Shown: positions 26,314 through 36,280, counted from the stretch's first letter. The stretch is 49,134 nt of DNA from Ignavibacteria bacterium (GCA_026416955.1 JAOAEE010000031.1:1-49134), one strand, 5' to 3'. The notes: a model not told the origin generated them from the sequence alone. Program-made: numbers and translations.

Positions 26314-29022
26314 CTAATACTTAGATTTTATTAAATCAAGAACCTTTTCTAAAACTTGGTCTTTTGTTAAATTTTCTTTGTCTGTTCTTATTTTAACAGG
26401 AATATTTGGAGCTATACCCTTGCCATACATTTCATTACCATCACAATTTTTTACTTTGAACACACCAAAATACAAGGTTAAGCCACCGGGGAAAATTCTC
26501 GATGCCATTTCCATAGGATTTCCACCAGTAGAAGAACCAACTAAAATTCCAATCTTATTTTTCTTTGCAATATCAGCAATAACTTCACCAATACCAATCG
26601 TTCGCTCGTCAATTAAAAAATAAATTGCTTTTGGGTCAAAAAGTAATTTGCCAATAATTCTACACTTTACAATTTGTTTCGAGGTTCTTTGTTGAAAAGG
26701 AAAAGCAAAAATTGGTATTTCCCAAGTATTATATTCTAAAGTCTTTTGGGTGAACAAACTAAGAAATTGCTCACTTGTTAAAACGATTCCTCTTAAATCG
26801 AAAATAAAAGTTCCATTAAATTTTAGAGTATCAAGAATATCTTTCAATTCCTTTTCTGAAAGTCTTGTTAAATCTAAATAAACTATTCCTTTGTCCAAAA
26901 AATCAAAACTTGCTGGTCGTTCTTCCACCAAATCTCGACTTCGAGGAGGCTTGGATATGCTTACATTAATTATCCTACCATCGGCCTTTTTCAAAGTTAA
27001 CAAAATTGAATCTATAGGAAAAAAATTCCTTGTATATGCTAAGGATTTTAGCATTTTCCATTCTTTAGTAGAAAAACTTACAAAATTGCCAACAGAGTCT
27101 AAAAAAACCTCGGTAGGTGTTGAGTTAATTTTCACTACTTCATCACCTATTTCAAAAGTCGAATTAGGTTCCCCAGTTTTTGTAATGAAGACTTTTTTAT
27201 CAATTAGTTTCCACAAGAAAGGAAATGCTTTCTCTTTAGTTATTTCTGGATGAATAACCCTAACAAAATTATCTTTTATGTTGGATGTTAGCAACATTAA
27301 TATATTAAGGAAATCAAATTGGTTCAATTTTCCTTTCGCAGTGTAACTTATTAATATTTTATTTAAAATACTCTTTAAAACTTGCTGAGTATCTTCAATA
27401 GGTTTAAAATATTCATTGAAATGAACCAAAAAATTCCAAACATCGATTACTAATGCAATCTGGGAGATTATCTCGTCCAAATCATAGTGACATTGAATGC
27501 TTTCGTATTTACCTTTATCAAAAGAAATATTATTCGCTTTTTTAATTGAAATAGAAATTGGTACCTCTATCTTTCCTCCATCGCTCAATTCAATGATAAA
27601 ATTTTCATTTGGACTGGGGAAAGAAACTCTTGTTGCTGGGTCGGAAAATAGTAAAAGCGATTTTTCCCCTTCTTTCGACCTAACTTTACTTACAAAAGCA
27701 AAATAACCACTTTGCTTCGAGACATCAAGCAAACGCCAATTAAAAACAAGTAGTGTATCTTTTGATGTTTCAAAACTCGAATTTTGAAGTAAATTTGTAT
27801 CGCTATCCGAAGGACCAAAATATGTATTGTCTACAAAAATTTCTCCTTCCCCAACAAGAATAATTGCTGGTTTTGCAAACACAGAATTTTCTGGCACTTT
27901 GCCTTTTAGTTCAAATTTTTTCCATTCACTGTTCGTAAGATTTTGAAATTCTTGGTAAAGATAACCTATCTGTTTGTTATCTATGTCATCAAAACGAACA
28001 GCCAAGACAAACTTAGAAGATAAATCTAATAAACGACCATTGACAAAAGCAGAAAAAACAAACTCTTTTTTCTTTATCTTCTCGACATTGATAACTTGTT
28101 GTACAATCCCTTGATACTTTCTTGTAGGATTTAAAATATTTACTTTTTTTGAAAAAATAAAAGGGTGGGGTTTTAGATTTGGATATCCCTGGTGCAGCCA
28201 AGAAATATACCCAGTGGAATCAAAATACTTTTCTTTGTTTGAAAAATTTTCTAAAAAATCGTAAAAAATGGATTTTATCTTTAAAGAAATCCTATCATTC
28301 GAATTGAAAATCTTTAAAATTGAATTATATAAGAAACATTCCCAATCAAAATTTTGTTCTGAAAGTGGATGGAAGTATCTTACCACCCCATAAACTTTTG
28401 CCAAATCAACAAGTTCATCAATTACCCTATTATCCCAAACAATTTCTTTTTGAAAAGTATCTTTCGTTGCAACAACTTCAAAAGAAGCGCTATCAATCCA
28501 AGCCTTGCCAGCACCAAAAAGTAATAAACCAAAGTTAATAACCTCTGCGTCAGGACTGATAACTCCCACAATTTCTCTTACTTCCCAGTTCCGAAGAACG
28601 CAAGGGTTATTTGGCAAATATTCAAAAAAACCTGTCTCCTCTTCATTGGGAAACCTTTCTCGAACCCATATATGAGCACTACCTTCCGGACTGTGAATTT
28701 CAGCTCGAATGTAAGCACGAAATCTAATTGTCTTACCCCTGTAAGGTTTTGCATCAATACTTTGCATAACCGAGCCGTAAGTCCCTTTCTCGTATTTACC
28801 TTCTTTAAAAAGTTCTAAACAATAGCGGCCACTTTTCGGTTCTTCATCTGTCAAATAGGCAATGTAGCCAAGATTATCTGCATAAGAGGGAACAACCCAC
28901 CCTTTTGGCAAATATCCAAGTTCACCAATTTCAAAATCTAAATTATAAGGAATCGGAAGTGATTGCGAAAACCCAAAACTATAAACAAAAAATGTTAAAA
29001 AAATAACGAAACTCTTTTTCAT
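26314..29022 (-). CDS. Secreted S41-like (C-terminal processing peptidase fold) protein, catalytic Ser and Lys not conserved
   Basis: About 902 residues with a signal peptide (SFVIFLTFFVYSFGFSQ). Residues 20-200 look like a carbohydrate-binding or jelly-roll domain (LDFEIGELGYLPKGWVVP), and a second similar region lies near 290-460. A PDZ-like part (about 610-660, FEIGDEVVKINSTP) precedes the S41 fold (about 700-900). Where active S41 enzymes have TASASE with the catalytic Ser, this protein reads DERTIGIGEVIA, with Gly in place of Ser; the later Lys region reads GSSTGGNPMEM, without the usual Lys. It is therefore probably a non-catalytic relative. The ATG at 29022 overlaps the aldehyde dehydrogenase stop (ATGA). 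Function unknown; a binding or scaffold role is inferred. Confidence 0.8.
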   Translation of the reverse strand: MKKSFVIFLTFFVYSFGFSQSLPIPYNLDFEIGELGYLPKGWVVPSYADNLGYIAYLTDEEPKSGRYCLELFKEGKYEKGTYGSVMQSIDAKPYRGKTIRFRAYIRAEIHSPEGSAHIWVRERFPNEEETGFFEYLPNNPCVLRNWEVREIVGVISPDAEVINFGLLLFGAGKAWIDSASFEVVATKDTFQKEIVWDNRVIDELVDLAKVYGVVRYFHPLSEQNFDWECFLYNSILKIFNSNDRISLKIKSIFYDFLENFSNKEKYFDSTGYISWLHQGYPNLKPHPFIFSKKVNILNPTRKYQGIVQQVINVEKIKKKEFVFSAFVNGRLLDLSSKFVLAVRFDDIDNKQIGYLYQEFQNLTNSEWKKFELKGKVPENSVFAKPAIILVGEGEIFVDNTYFGPSDSDTNLLQNSSFETSKDTLLVFNWRLLDVSKQSGYFAFVSKVRSKEGEKSLLLFSDPATRVSFPSPNENFIIELSDGGKIEVPISISIKKANNISFDKGKYESIQCHYDLDEIISQIALVIDVWNFLVHFNEYFKPIEDTQQVLKSILNKILISYTAKGKLNQFDFLNILMLLTSNIKDNFVRVIHPEITKEKAFPFLWKLIDKKVFITKTGEPNSTFEIGDEVVKINSTPTEVFLDSVGNFVSFSTKEWKMLKSLAYTRNFFPIDSILLTLKKADGRIINVSISKPPRSRDLVEERPASFDFLDKGIVYLDLTRLSEKELKDILDTLKFNGTFIFDLRGIVLTSEQFLSLFTQKTLEYNTWEIPIFAFPFQQRTSKQIVKCRIIGKLLFDPKAIYFLIDERTIGIGEVIADIAKKNKIGILVGSSTGGNPMEMASRIFPGGLTLYFGVFKVKNCDGNEMYGKGIAPNIPVKIRTDKENLTKDQVLEKVLDLIKSKY

Positions 29023-30389
29023 TTTACACAAACTGTTTTAATGTTAACAAACTCACGTATACCGAACACAGACAACTCCCTCCCATAACCCGAATCTTTA
29101 ATCCCACCGAAAGGCAATCTGGGGTCAGATTTAACAAAATCATTTACGAAACAACAGCCAGCTTGCAACTTTGTTTTAGCAATAAAATTCCCTTTTTCAA
29201 TATCCGAAGTAAAAATAGCTGCACCTAGGCCAAAATCTGTCATATTCGCCAACTCGATTGCCATTTCCTCGTCTTCAGCTGAGATTATCGCAGCAACTGG
29301 ACCAAATGTTTCCTCCTTGAAAACTGGGCTATCTGTATTGTTTACTAAAATAACAGTAGGTTCGTAATAGAATCCTTTTTGTTGCGGAACTCGTCCTCCC
29401 AAAACTAATCTGTCGCCAATTTCGACACTCCTTTTTACTTGGTTTGCAAGTTCAAACCTTAAATCTTCACGTGCAAGTGGACCAACCTCAGTATCATCAT
29501 CAAGTGGGTTTCCCAATTTTTTTTGAGAAATTATTTTGATAAAACGAGCAACAAATTCTTCGAAAATTGGTCTTTCAACAATAAATCGTTTTGCTGCAAT
29601 ACAACTTTGACCATTGTTAATTAGCCTTGCGTTAACACAAGTTTCTACTGTCCTATCTAAATCGGCGTCTTTCAATACCACATAAGGATCGCTACCACCT
29701 AATTCTAGCACAGTCTTTTTTAAATTACTTCCCGATAACTTTGCAACATCTTTCCCAACTGGAGTACTTCCAGTCAAAGTTACACCCTTAACAGTTGGGT
29801 CTTCAATAATTTTTGCAACTTTGTCGGAAGAAATAACCAAATTTTGAAAAACACCCTCTGGAAATCCAGCCTGTAGTAGTGTATTTTCTATTTCTATAGC
29901 ACATCCCATAGTATTTCGTGAATGTTTCAACAAAGCAGTATTTCCCGCAGCCAAATTTGGTGCAAGAAACCTAAAAACTTGCCAAAAAGGAAAATTCCAA
30001 GGCATAATTGCCAAAATTGGTCCTAGTGGTTGAAAAGTTACGTAACTATCGGTCATCTCGGTCGGAATTTCAATGTCACTTAATTGAATTTCTGCGTTTT
30101 CAGCATAATATCTGCACACCCAAGCACATTTCTCTATTTCTGCATATGATTGCCTAAGAGGCTTACCCATTTCAAGGGTAATCAACCTTGCTAATTTTTC
30201 CTTACTCGCAAGCAAAACATTAGAGACATTCATCAGCAATTCACATCTTTTTGAAATTGGTGTCCAAGACCAGTCCTTAAACCTTTTGGTAGAAATTTCA
30301 ATCTTTCTTTGGATTTCTGTCTCAGTTAATTCTTCATATTCATTCAACACTTCTTCTGTTGATGGATTGATTGTAACAATTTTTCCCAT
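29019..30389 (-). CDS. NAD(P)-dependent aldehyde dehydrogenase, succinate-semialdehyde dehydrogenase type
   Basis: A 456-residue cytosolic ALDH. The oxyanion-site Asn lies in MPWNFPFWQVFR, the NAD(P) loop is LTGSTPVGK, the catalytic Glu is in LELGGSDP, and the nucleophile Cys is in NNGQSCIAAKR. The overall pattern (start GKIVTINPSTEEVL, LLKHSRNTMG) is closest to the short Sad/YneI type, which oxidises succinate semialdehyde to succinate. Substrate assignment rests on resemblance only. It is the first gene of a minus-strand unit with the S41-like and HMA genes, and the stop overlaps the next start. Confidence 0.9.
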   Translation of the reverse strand: MGKIVTINPSTEEVLNEYEELTETEIQRKIEISTKRFKDWSWTPISKRCELLMNVSNVLLASKEKLARLITLEMGKPLRQSYAEIEKCAWVCRYYAENAEIQLSDIEIPTEMTDSYVTFQPLGPILAIMPWNFPFWQVFRFLAPNLAAGNTALLKHSRNTMGCAIEIENTLLQAGFPEGVFQNLVISSDKVAKIIEDPTVKGVTLTGSTPVGKDVAKLSGSNLKKTVLELGGSDPYVVLKDADLDRTVETCVNARLINNGQSCIAAKRFIVERPIFEEFVARFIKIISQKKLGNPLDDDTEVGPLAREDLRFELANQVKRSVEIGDRLVLGGRVPQQKGFYYEPTVILVNNTDSPVFKEETFGPVAAIISAEDEEMAIELANMTDFGLGAAIFTSDIEKGNFIAKTKLQAGCCFVNDFVKSDPRLPFGGIKDSGYGRELSVFGIREFVNIKTVCVK

Positions 30390-30446
30390 TTTCTATCCAC
30401 AAAATTTCACAATTCAAAATTAGTATTTAAATTAGTTTTTTAAACT

Positions 30447-32126
30447 ATGCAAAAGAATTCAATGTTGTTTTTTAATCTAAATCCAATTATTAAACTCCTT
30501 CTAATTTCATTAGTAATAGTCTCTTGCGCTAATCCTAGACCTCCAACTGGTGGACCACCTGACAAAACACCACCAAAGGTGATAGAATATCAACCACAAA
30601 ACTACACTATCAACTTTTCTTCTGATAAAATATACATCAAGTTTAATAAATGGGTTGATAGAGGTAGCGTAGTCAACAACATCTATTTCAATCCAGAGAT
30701 AAAGTATGAAGTGGTTTGGAGTGGTAAAAAAATGGCTATTCATTTCGCAGAAAAACTTAAAGAACAAACCACTTACTCGTTTTTTTTAGGTACAAACTAT
30801 AACGACCTTGATGGAAACAAACCTAATGAACCATTTTCCCTTGTGTTTTCTACAGGAAACTCACTCGACAGCGGTGTAGTTTCTGGTAGAATAATTTCAT
30901 CAAAACAACAAAATATTTTTATCTTCGCTTTCCCAACAAGTTTGATAGATGATACTGTTTTTAATGCAAACAAATTTTTCCACTATCGTACCCAACCAGA
31001 TAATAACGGCAACTTTAAATTTGATGCATTGAGAAACGACAATTATATTGTTTTCGCTTTCAACGATATCAACAACAATAAAGAATTCGATTTTGGTTCA
31101 GAGAGTTTCGGTTTCAGTTCAGACTTTGTTAATATCTCTGGTAAGGAAAAAGACACGATATTTATTCTTCTTTCTCCACTAATGGATAACATTCCACCAT
31201 TTCTTGTAGACGTTAATTCAATTTCCCCTAGAACAATTAAATTGACTTTTAGCGAACCAATTTTGCTAAAATCTGCATCTGCAGAGAATTCATTTGAAAT
31301 ATCTGATACACTTACTAAAAAGAAATTTTTCCCTTTTTATGTTCTGCCCGACAAAACCAACAGAAAGAATCTATTTGCTTTTTTCAAAGAAGAACTGAAA
31401 GAATCAATATTCAAAATTTCCTTTAAAGATACTACCTTGCTTAACGACACTATAGGAAATCCTTTAGTTAGGGGCAAAGAGCTGCTTTTTAGGGGGAACA
31501 CCAATGTTAAAGATAAAATTCCACTTCAAGTTTTAGACAAACAAATTACCCTGAATTCTATTAAAGAAAAAGTAATGATTTCTTTTTCAGCTCCATTAGA
31601 TACAAACATTTCTAAATTCAAAATTTACTGCACAAATCTTGAACAAAAAGATACAACCTTAGTAGATTACTATTTCATTGATTTAAGCGAAATTGTCCTT
31701 TCAATTCCAAATTTAAAATGGAGAACCTCGTATTCGATTTCTATTCAATCAGATTCTATTTTCGACTATTTTGGAAATATTTTTCCTAAAAACAATTTTA
31801 CTATTTATTTGAAAATTGAAGATGAACCTAAGTTAGGTAGCTTAAAAGGATTATTGTTGGCAAAAATCGATACATCTTTTGGAAAACCAAGAATGATGGC
31901 ACTCAGCAACAAGGGTTATTACTACTGCGATATAATTTCAAATCATTGGAACTTTGAACAAATACCAGAGGATGAATACATTCTTGTTGCCTTTTACGAC
32001 AAGAACAACAATGGTAAATACGATGGTGGTAACTATAACCCAATGAGTTTTTCCGAGAAAATAATTAAAATTTCGTCTAAAATTAGTGTAAAAAAAGGTT
32101 GGACTGTGGAAGAACTAAGATTTTGA
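30447..32126 (+). CDS. Lipoprotein with bacterial Ig-like (Big_5/SbsA-type) domains
   Basis: A 559-residue protein with a lipobox (LVIVSC) followed by ANPRPPTGGPPDKTPPKV, the typical start of a Bacteroidota lipoprotein family. An SbsA-type Ig-like domain follows (YTINFSSDKIYIKFNKWVD). A second Ig-like region (about 250-330) and a C-terminal DKNNNGKYDGG segment complete it. Two DxNNN-type loops (FNDINNNKEFDFG and YDKNNNGKYDGG) look like calcium-binding repeats. It is probably surface- or periplasm-anchored. It starts 58 bp from the divergent aldehyde dehydrogenase gene and ends 2 bp before the CHAD gene, so those two are co-transcribed. Function unknown. Confidence 0.82.
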   Translation: MQKNSMLFFNLNPIIKLLLISLVIVSCANPRPPTGGPPDKTPPKVIEYQPQNYTINFSSDKIYIKFNKWVDRGSVVNNIYFNPEIKYEVVWSGKKMAIHFAEKLKEQTTYSFFLGTNYNDLDGNKPNEPFSLVFSTGNSLDSGVVSGRIISSKQQNIFIFAFPTSLIDDTVFNANKFFHYRTQPDNNGNFKFDALRNDNYIVFAFNDINNNKEFDFGSESFGFSSDFVNISGKEKDTIFILLSPLMDNIPPFLVDVNSISPRTIKLTFSEPILLKSASAENSFEISDTLTKKKFFPFYVLPDKTNRKNLFAFFKEELKESIFKISFKDTTLLNDTIGNPLVRGKELLFRGNTNVKDKIPLQVLDKQITLNSIKEKVMISFSAPLDTNISKFKIYCTNLEQKDTTLVDYYFIDLSEIVLSIPNLKWRTSYSISIQSDSIFDYFGNIFPKNNFTIYLKIEDEPKLGSLKGLLLAKIDTSFGKPRMMALSNKGYYYCDIISNHWNFEQIPEDEYILVAFYDKNNNGKYDGGNYNPMSFSEKIIKISSKISVKKGWTVEELRF

Positions 32127-32128
32127 AT

Positions 32129-32971
32129 ATGGATAATACATTTATTATTAAATCACTTATAAATAGAATAAAACTTCTAAGAAGTTCATACACAGAAAAT
32201 TTGGAAAAAGTTATTAATGATTTTGATGATGAAGCAATACACGATTTACGAGTATCAATAAGAAGAATTCTTGCTTTTATGTCCCTAGTTGATGAACTTT
32301 GTGGTCGCCAATTAAATATTTCCCTTATAAAATCTTTGAAAAACAAAATAAAAAAATTTAATCAGCTAAGAGACGTGCAAGTTCAAATTAGTTTTCTTAT
32401 AAATCAAATAAAGAAATTTCCCGAATTGCTCGATTTCTTGTTTACTTTAAAATCCAAAGAGAAAAAGCAAATTAGTAAACTAAAAAAATTTCTACAAAAA
32501 AAACAAGTAAATTTTGCTGGTGAACTATTTTTCTACCATAACAATTTAAAGCAAGAAGAATGCTTTAATCAAACAACGAAAGATGATGTAATTAAGATTG
32601 CAGCAAATTCATTAAATGAGGTAAAAACCTCAATTGGTGGAATTGTTGTTGGTAATTACGAAACTTACCACAAAACGAGACTAAAAATAAAAAGGTTCCG
32701 CTACATAATAGAAACTGTGGAACAAATAATCCAAAGTCCAAGAGAAAAGTTAAAATCTATTCAAGAATTACAAACAATACTAGGGGAAATCCAAGATTAT
32801 ACAGTTCTTCTCAGTTTATTGGAACGATTTTGTCAAAAGAAACAACTCCATATGTCAATTTTTTTAAACTTTGTGAATTTCATTAAACAAAAAAGAGAAG
32901 AAAAAGAAAACGAATTTTGGCAAAAAAAGGATTTGCTTGAATTTTGGGATAGTTTTTTTATGAAAATTTAG
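32129..32971 (+). CDS. CHAD domain protein
   Basis: About 280 residues, mostly helical and very lysine-rich, with the CHAD hallmarks of conserved histidines next to basic residues: AIHDLRVSIRR near the start, RDVQVQIS, and YHKTRLKIKRFRYIIE near residue 190. CHAD domains bind polyphosphate and often accompany CYTH enzymes or polyphosphate granules. The ATG at 32129 is used because it follows the lipoprotein stop by 2 bp; a longer frame from 32099 would overlap that gene. No CYTH domain is present. Likely cytosolic polyphosphate-associated protein. Confidence 0.85.
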   Translation: MDNTFIIKSLINRIKLLRSSYTENLEKVINDFDDEAIHDLRVSIRRILAFMSLVDELCGRQLNISLIKSLKNKIKKFNQLRDVQVQISFLINQIKKFPELLDFLFTLKSKEKKQISKLKKFLQKKQVNFAGELFFYHNNLKQEECFNQTTKDDVIKIAANSLNEVKTSIGGIVVGNYETYHKTRLKIKRFRYIIETVEQIIQSPREKLKSIQELQTILGEIQDYTVLLSLLERFCQKKQLHMSIFLNFVNFIKQKREEKENEFWQKKDLLEFWDSFFMKI

Positions 32972-32994
32972 TAATTTTCTCATTGTATTAATAA

Positions 32995-33513
32995 ATGTTG
33001 TTGTGTATGCAAAAAATAGATTTACCAAGGAACCATTTTGTAGTAATCAAAGAAAAATTAATGAATTTTCTTACTAATGAAAATAATTTTGTTACAAATG
33101 CCAGCAACTTTACGTCTCTAATTTTTCATTATTTTGATTCTGTAAGTTGGGCTGGGTTTTATTTCCTTTCAAACAACAATTTGGTTTTAGGTCCATACCA
33201 AGGGAAGATTGCCTGCGTTAGAATACCAATCTCCGATGGAGTTTGCGGGTCTTCTGTCAGAGGAAAAAGAACAATAATTGTTCCCGATGTCCACAAATTC
33301 CCGGGATATATACCTTGCGACCCAACTGCCAATTCGGAAATGGTGGTTCCTGTTCTTTACCAAAAGAAAGTTATCGGGGTATTTGACCTCGACAGCCCAA
33401 TTTACAACAGATTTACCGAAACGGAATCAAAATTTGTTTCTGAACTTTTGGAGTTATTAATAAACAACTCCAAAGTCGAACCAGTAATTCAATATTATGA
33501 AGCTGTTGGTTAG
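32995..33513 (+). CDS. msrC: Free methionine-(R)-sulfoxide reductase (GAF domain)
   Basis: A 172-residue single GAF domain with the fRMsr signature: SWAGFYFL, LGPYQGKIACVRIP, GVCGSSV and GYIPCDP, giving the three cysteines of the family's redox centre, and an FDLDSP segment near the end. The enzyme reduces free Met-(R)-sulfoxide in the cytosol, a repair step against oxidative damage. An ATG at 33007 (MQKIDLP) is an equally possible start. Its last bases overlap the start of the lamin-tail gene (33497), so they are co-transcribed. Confidence 0.9.
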   Translation: MLLCMQKIDLPRNHFVVIKEKLMNFLTNENNFVTNASNFTSLIFHYFDSVSWAGFYFLSNNNLVLGPYQGKIACVRIPISDGVCGSSVRGKRTIIVPDVHKFPGYIPCDPTANSEMVVPVLYQKKVIGVFDLDSPIYNRFTETESKFVSELLELLINNSKVEPVIQYYEAVG

Positions 33514-35149
33514 TTTGCTTTTCTTGTTAACCTTTAACAAGCTTTTTTCTCAAATATTCATTAATGAAATTTTTCCAGCCCCGAATTCTAATCAATCGGA
33601 GTGGATTGAATTAATCAATCCCAGCGAAACGAATGTTTTATTAAATGGGTTAATTATCACCAACAGAAATTCTTCCATTAAAGTTAATGATAATATTGTT
33701 ATCCCACCCAACTCTATGTTTTTAATTATGAAAGATACAATAGGATTTAGCAACTCATTAAGTTGCAACTATATAAAATGCCTTTTGCCTACATTACATA
33801 ATGATTGGGAATCCCTTACCATAAGAAATCTCGATTCAACTTTAATTGATAGTATCTTTTATACATCAAAATTAATAAAAAGGGGCTTTTCCATTGAAAG
33901 ATATGATTGGAGCGAAGCGGGATTTCCAGAAAATCTTTATATAACATATGACTCAAGTGGCAATACGATTTGTAGAGAAAATAGTAAAGTAATAAAAGAT
34001 TTTGAATTAATTCAAACTACCAAGTTCGACACTGGAAGGATAAGTTTCAAAATTGTGAACAATGGTAGATACAATGTTAAAAATTTAGCAGTTAAAGTAA
34101 CAATTAATTATAGAAAAGAACACAATATTTTCGAAAAATTATTTTTTTCCGATACTTTCAGCTTGCTACCTAAAAAAGACACAATTATTATTGTAATTCC
34201 AATTATCAAATTCTTTGCCGAAGAAGAAGCTGAATTAATAAAAACCATACATTTATATTACTCTTTTGATTCTTTGAATAAAAAAGTTAGCAAAGATTTT
34301 GAAACCAATTTGTACATTCCTAAACCTTTTACTAATGTATTGCTAAATGAGTTTCTTTTTGATTCGCATACTGGCTGTGGGGAATTTATTGAATTACTTA
34401 ATTTTTCATTCGATACAATCAACCTAAATGATTGGTTAATTGTAAATAGTTCTGGGAAAAAAATTGAGTTAGATGGTGAAAAAGGCTCATTTTATTTGCC
34501 ACCAAGTAATTATTTTGTAATTATCTGGGATTCCGCATTTTATAATTGCTACGAAGAACTAAAAAGTAGGCCAAATTTCTTTGTATCAAATTCGAACTTT
34601 TCACTTCGAAACACGGGAGACCAAATCATATTGTATAACAAAATAGGAATGGTGCACGATTCTCTGACATTCTACCCAGAATGGCATAAAGGTAAATTAA
34701 CAAGTTATAAACAAAAAAGCCTCGAAAAGTTAATTCCAACACAAAAATCCTACCTTTCGGAGAATTGGTTTACTTGTGTCGACCCAAAAGGTGCTACCCC
34801 GGGAGAATTAAATAGTGTATCTTTCGATAAGAATGAAAAAATCCAAATTAGTATAGAACCAGACCCCTTTTCCCCTAACTCCCCTAATAAATCACAAGCA
34901 AAAATAACATATATCCTTCCGTTTATTCAAGCAAGAATTACTGTCAAAATCTTCGACTTAAGTGGATTTGAAATTGTTACTTTGCTAAATAACCAAATAT
35001 CTCCTTCATCTGGTGAATTCTTTTGGGATGGTAAAACCAAAAATGGAAATATTGTTCAACCGGGTGGTTACATAATATTTTTCCAAGCTATTGATGCAAT
35101 TAGTGGAGAAACTTCGACAAAGAAAACAGTAATTACAGTAGGTTGGTAA
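33497..35149 (+). CDS. Secreted lamin-tail domain protein with C-terminal FlgD-like Ig domain
   Basis: A 550-residue protein with a signal peptide (MKLLVSLLFLLTFNKLFSQ) and a lamin-tail domain at about 20-130 (IFINEIFPAPNSNQSEWIEL). A second lamin-tail domain lies at about 280-430 (VLLNEFLFDSHTGCGEFIEL). The C-terminal part resembles a FlgD-type Ig domain (PDPFSPNSPN, VKIFDLSGFEIVTL, FFWDGKTKNGN). It ends GETSTKKTVITVGW, which may work as an export tail. Such proteins are common secreted or surface components in Bacteroidota/Ignavibacteria and may bind DNA or polysaccharide. It overlaps the fRMsr gene by 17 bp and faces tatB convergently with a gap of only 6 bp. Function unknown. Confidence 0.82.
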   Translation: MKLLVSLLFLLTFNKLFSQIFINEIFPAPNSNQSEWIELINPSETNVLLNGLIITNRNSSIKVNDNIVIPPNSMFLIMKDTIGFSNSLSCNYIKCLLPTLHNDWESLTIRNLDSTLIDSIFYTSKLIKRGFSIERYDWSEAGFPENLYITYDSSGNTICRENSKVIKDFELIQTTKFDTGRISFKIVNNGRYNVKNLAVKVTINYRKEHNIFEKLFFSDTFSLLPKKDTIIIVIPIIKFFAEEEAELIKTIHLYYSFDSLNKKVSKDFETNLYIPKPFTNVLLNEFLFDSHTGCGEFIELLNFSFDTINLNDWLIVNSSGKKIELDGEKGSFYLPPSNYFVIIWDSAFYNCYEELKSRPNFFVSNSNFSLRNTGDQIILYNKIGMVHDSLTFYPEWHKGKLTSYKQKSLEKLIPTQKSYLSENWFTCVDPKGATPGELNSVSFDKNEKIQISIEPDPFSPNSPNKSQAKITYILPFIQARITVKIFDLSGFEIVTLLNNQISPSSGEFFWDGKTKNGNIVQPGGYIIFFQAIDAISGETSTKKTVITVGW

Positions 35150-35155
35150 ATAAAA

Positions 35156-35389
35156 TTAATTATTTGATGAACTTTGATTAAACTTTTGGGTGTCTTCTTT
35201 TTCGGCTAAATCAGCATTGATTTCCCTTGTAATATTGGTAAGCTCCGATTGTATTTGGCTTTGGGCTTGACGGACTTTCTGGAAGCCTTTGCTGATAATT
35301 CGAGATAACTCTGGTATCTTCTCGGGACCGAAAAGAATAATAATAGCCAGAATAATTAAAAGTAGTTCTCCACCCCCAACGTCAAACAT
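35156..35389 (-). CDS. Sec-independent translocase TatA/TatB-family protein (TatB-like)
   Basis: A 77-residue protein with one N-terminal membrane helix (GGELLLIILAIIILFGP), then the GPEKIPEL hinge and a polar amphipathic helix (GFQKVRQAQSQIQ). The GPE-containing hinge is more typical of TatB than TatA, and the pairing with a clear TatA supports this. TatB recruits twin-arginine substrates to TatC in the cytoplasmic membrane; tatC is not in this window. It follows tatA by 2 bp and ends the psd-to-tat operon. Confidence 0.85.
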   Translation of the reverse strand: MFDVGGGELLLIILAIIILFGPEKIPELSRIISKGFQKVRQAQSQIQSELTNITREINADLAEKEDTQKFNQSSSNN

Positions 35390-35391
35390 TA

Positions 35392-35574
35392 TTATTCGTT
35401 CTTTTTTTCACCAGACTTTTGTACTTGTGTGTCCACATCATCGGAAGTAGCCTTTTTAAATTCTTTTATACCTTGGCCCAAGCCTCGCATCAATTCTGGA
35501 ATTTTCCTTCCCCCAAAAATTAATAAAATAATTATCCCAATTAGTATTAATTCTTGAACACCTATTCCAAACAT
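35392..35574 (-). CDS. tatA: Twin-arginine translocase subunit TatA
   Basis: A 60-residue protein with the TatA layout: membrane helix (GVQELILIGIIILLIFGG), the FGGRKIPEL hinge and an amphipathic helix (LMRGLGQGIKEFKKA). TatA forms the folded-protein translocation pore. A GAGGTG ribosome site precedes it. It lies 10 bp after purQ and 2 bp before the TatB-like gene. The Rieske protein in this window bears a twin-arginine signal and is a likely substrate. Confidence 0.93.
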   Translation of the reverse strand: MFGIGVQELILIGIIILLIFGGRKIPELMRGLGQGIKEFKKATSDDVDTQVQKSGEKKNE

Positions 35575-35584
35575 TTATACACCT

Positions 35585-36280
35585 CTATTTTAATATGAAA
35601 TCTACAATAGATTTAAAAATTAAAGTTCCATCGGTACCACCTAAAACTGGGTCGCAATATCTTTCAGGATGTGGCATCATTCCTAACACGTTTTTTCTCT
35701 TGTTTGTAATACCAGCAATACTTTTCAATGAACCATTAGGGTTCGAAAATTCATTCACATTTCCATCCTTGTCGCAATATTGAAACACAATTTGGTCATT
35801 ATCTTCAAGTTGCTTTATCGTGTCCTCATCAGCAAAATAATTCCCCTCGAAATGTGCAATAGGAATACGCAAAATTTGTCCCAGTTCGAGTAACGAGGTG
35901 AATGGGGTATTATTGTTTTTGACTTTCAAATAAACATCTTTGCAAATAAACCTTAAAGAGTTATTTTTCAACAAAGCACCTGGTAGCAAACTTGCCTCGG
36001 TTAATATTTGGAATCCATTACAAATACCAAGAACCAAGCCACCTTTTTTAGAGAAATTAATTACTTCGCTCATAATTGGGGAAAAGCGAGCAATTGCACC
36101 AGTCCTTAAATAATCACCATAAGAAAAACCACCGGGAAGTATTATGCAATCTAAATCTTTAGGTATTATACTTTCTTTATGCCATAAGAAACATACTTCG
36201 TAACCCAAATTATGTTTCAATGCATAATAAGCGTCGTGGTCGCAATTTGAACCGGGAAAAACAACAACTCCAAATTTCAT
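35585..36280 (-). CDS. purQ: Phosphoribosylformylglycinamidine synthase, glutaminase subunit PurQ
   Basis: A 231-residue class I glutamine amidotransferase. [17 protein letters not shown] opens the protein, the nucleophile Cys lies in [11 protein letters not shown], and the His/Glu pair in [11 protein letters not shown]. It supplies ammonia from glutamine to PurL, the fourth step of purine biosynthesis, in complex with PurS and PurL. The ATG overlaps the purS stop (ATGA at 36277-36280). PurL is not in the window, so it is encoded elsewhere as a separate subunit. Confidence 0.97.
   Translation of the reverse strand: MKFGVVVFPGSNCDHDAYYALKHNLGYEVCFLWHKESIIPKDLDCIILPGGFSYGDYLRTGAIARFSPIMSEVINFSKKGGLVLGICNGFQILTEASLLPGALLKNNSLRFICKDVYLKVKNNNTPFTSLLELGQILRIPIAHFEGNYFADEDTIKQLEDNDQIVFQYCDKDGNVNEFSNPNGSLKSIAGITNKRKNVLGMMPHPERYCDPVLGGTDGTLIFKSIVDFILK

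Noticed and set aside
30390-30446. Single DnaA-box-like sequence (TATCCACAA) between the aldehyde dehydrogenase and lipoprotein genes
   Set aside because: It is isolated and one base off the consensus, so chance is the simplest explanation.
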